Source: Syntrophomonas sp. UBA1376 (GTDB lineage Bacteria > Bacillota > Syntrophomonadia > Syntrophomonadales > Syntrophomonadaceae). From it: 6,289 nt of DNA. The stretch lies in assembly GCA_002305535.1 (NCBI GenBank), contig DBRE01000085.1, positions 1 through 6,289 on the forward strand. Direction: 5' to 3'. Under the pieces are notes generated by a model, which made no database searches, was not told the DNA's origin, and saw nothing but the letters and a program-made list of their open reading frames with translations. Position numbers and translations under genes: made by a program. Shown here one piece after another: positions 6,206 to 6,289 of this stretch (positions are counted from its first letter, which is position 1; each line of letters opens with the position of its first letter).

Positions 6206-6289
6206 CTAGCTGACTTTGTTTTCCAAGCGGAGTCGGTCAGCTATGATAGCAATGAATTCGGAGTTGGTTGGTTTTCCCTTTTCGCCGCT
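6206..6289 (-). CDS. spo0A: Spo0A sporulation response regulator, C-terminal end (partial)
   Basis: Only the last 27 codons and the TAG stop (6208-6206) are inside the window; the gene continues past the right edge. The visible peptide contains GKPTNSEFIAIIADRLRLEN and ends in KVS. The segment KPTNSEFIA-(I/M)-(I/V)-AD-(R/K)-LRLE is the hallmark end of the Spo0A DNA-binding effector domain, which closes the Bacillus subtilis protein as well. Spo0A is the phosphorelay-controlled master regulator of sporulation, binding 0A boxes in target promoters. The preceding visible residues SGE are less typical. The upstream receiver domain and promoter cannot be judged. The identification rests on this short but highly characteristic tail, and on the downstream steA-mctB neighbours usually found beside spo0A in Clostridia. 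Confidence 0.93.
   Translation of the reverse strand, partial: SGEKGKPTNSEFIAIIADRLRLENKVS

Overview
The window is a compact piece of chromosome from an endospore-forming, Clostridia-like Firmicute. The right edge holds the last 27 codons of a Spo0A response regulator. Next to it, on the same strand, lies a steA-mctB pair typical of Peptococcaceae and related Clostridia. The exact genus cannot be fixed from this sequence. Every gene I accept is on the minus strand, so transcription runs from high to low coordinates.

Layout in transcription order: the 3' end of spo0A (6289-6206); an intergenic region (6205-6048) with a strong intrinsic terminator, a weaker second terminator-like hairpin and a tentative promoter; then six tightly packed genes. 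These are steA (6047-4926), a MctB/SteB-like membrane-anchored protein (4908-4009), a GT2 glycosyltransferase (4008-3331), a short MraY/WecA-like polyprenyl-phosphate transferase homologue (3334-2513), a PepT-like M20 metallopeptidase (2507-1380) and a DUF3866 protein (1374-274). Gaps are -4 to +17 bases, and most Shine-Dalgarno sites lie inside the preceding gene. This looks like one operon with translational coupling. I see no terminator after the DUF3866 gene, so the transcript may run past the left edge.

The left 273 bases carry no gene I would accept. They hold two nearly identical 79-bp direct repeats, 185 bp apart, with the second ending 9 bp beyond the DUF3866 stop codon. The spacer contains what may be a diverged inverted third copy.

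Functionally, SteA and the MctB/SteB-like protein suggest a cell-division or envelope module. The GT2 enzyme and MraY-like protein would be natural partners for making or modifying a lipid-linked sugar at the inner face of the membrane. The roles of the peptidase and of DUF3866 in that scheme are unknown. The most interesting items are the repeat family, the rewritten active-site motif of the MraY-like protein, and the SteA/SteB-like pair beside spo0A.
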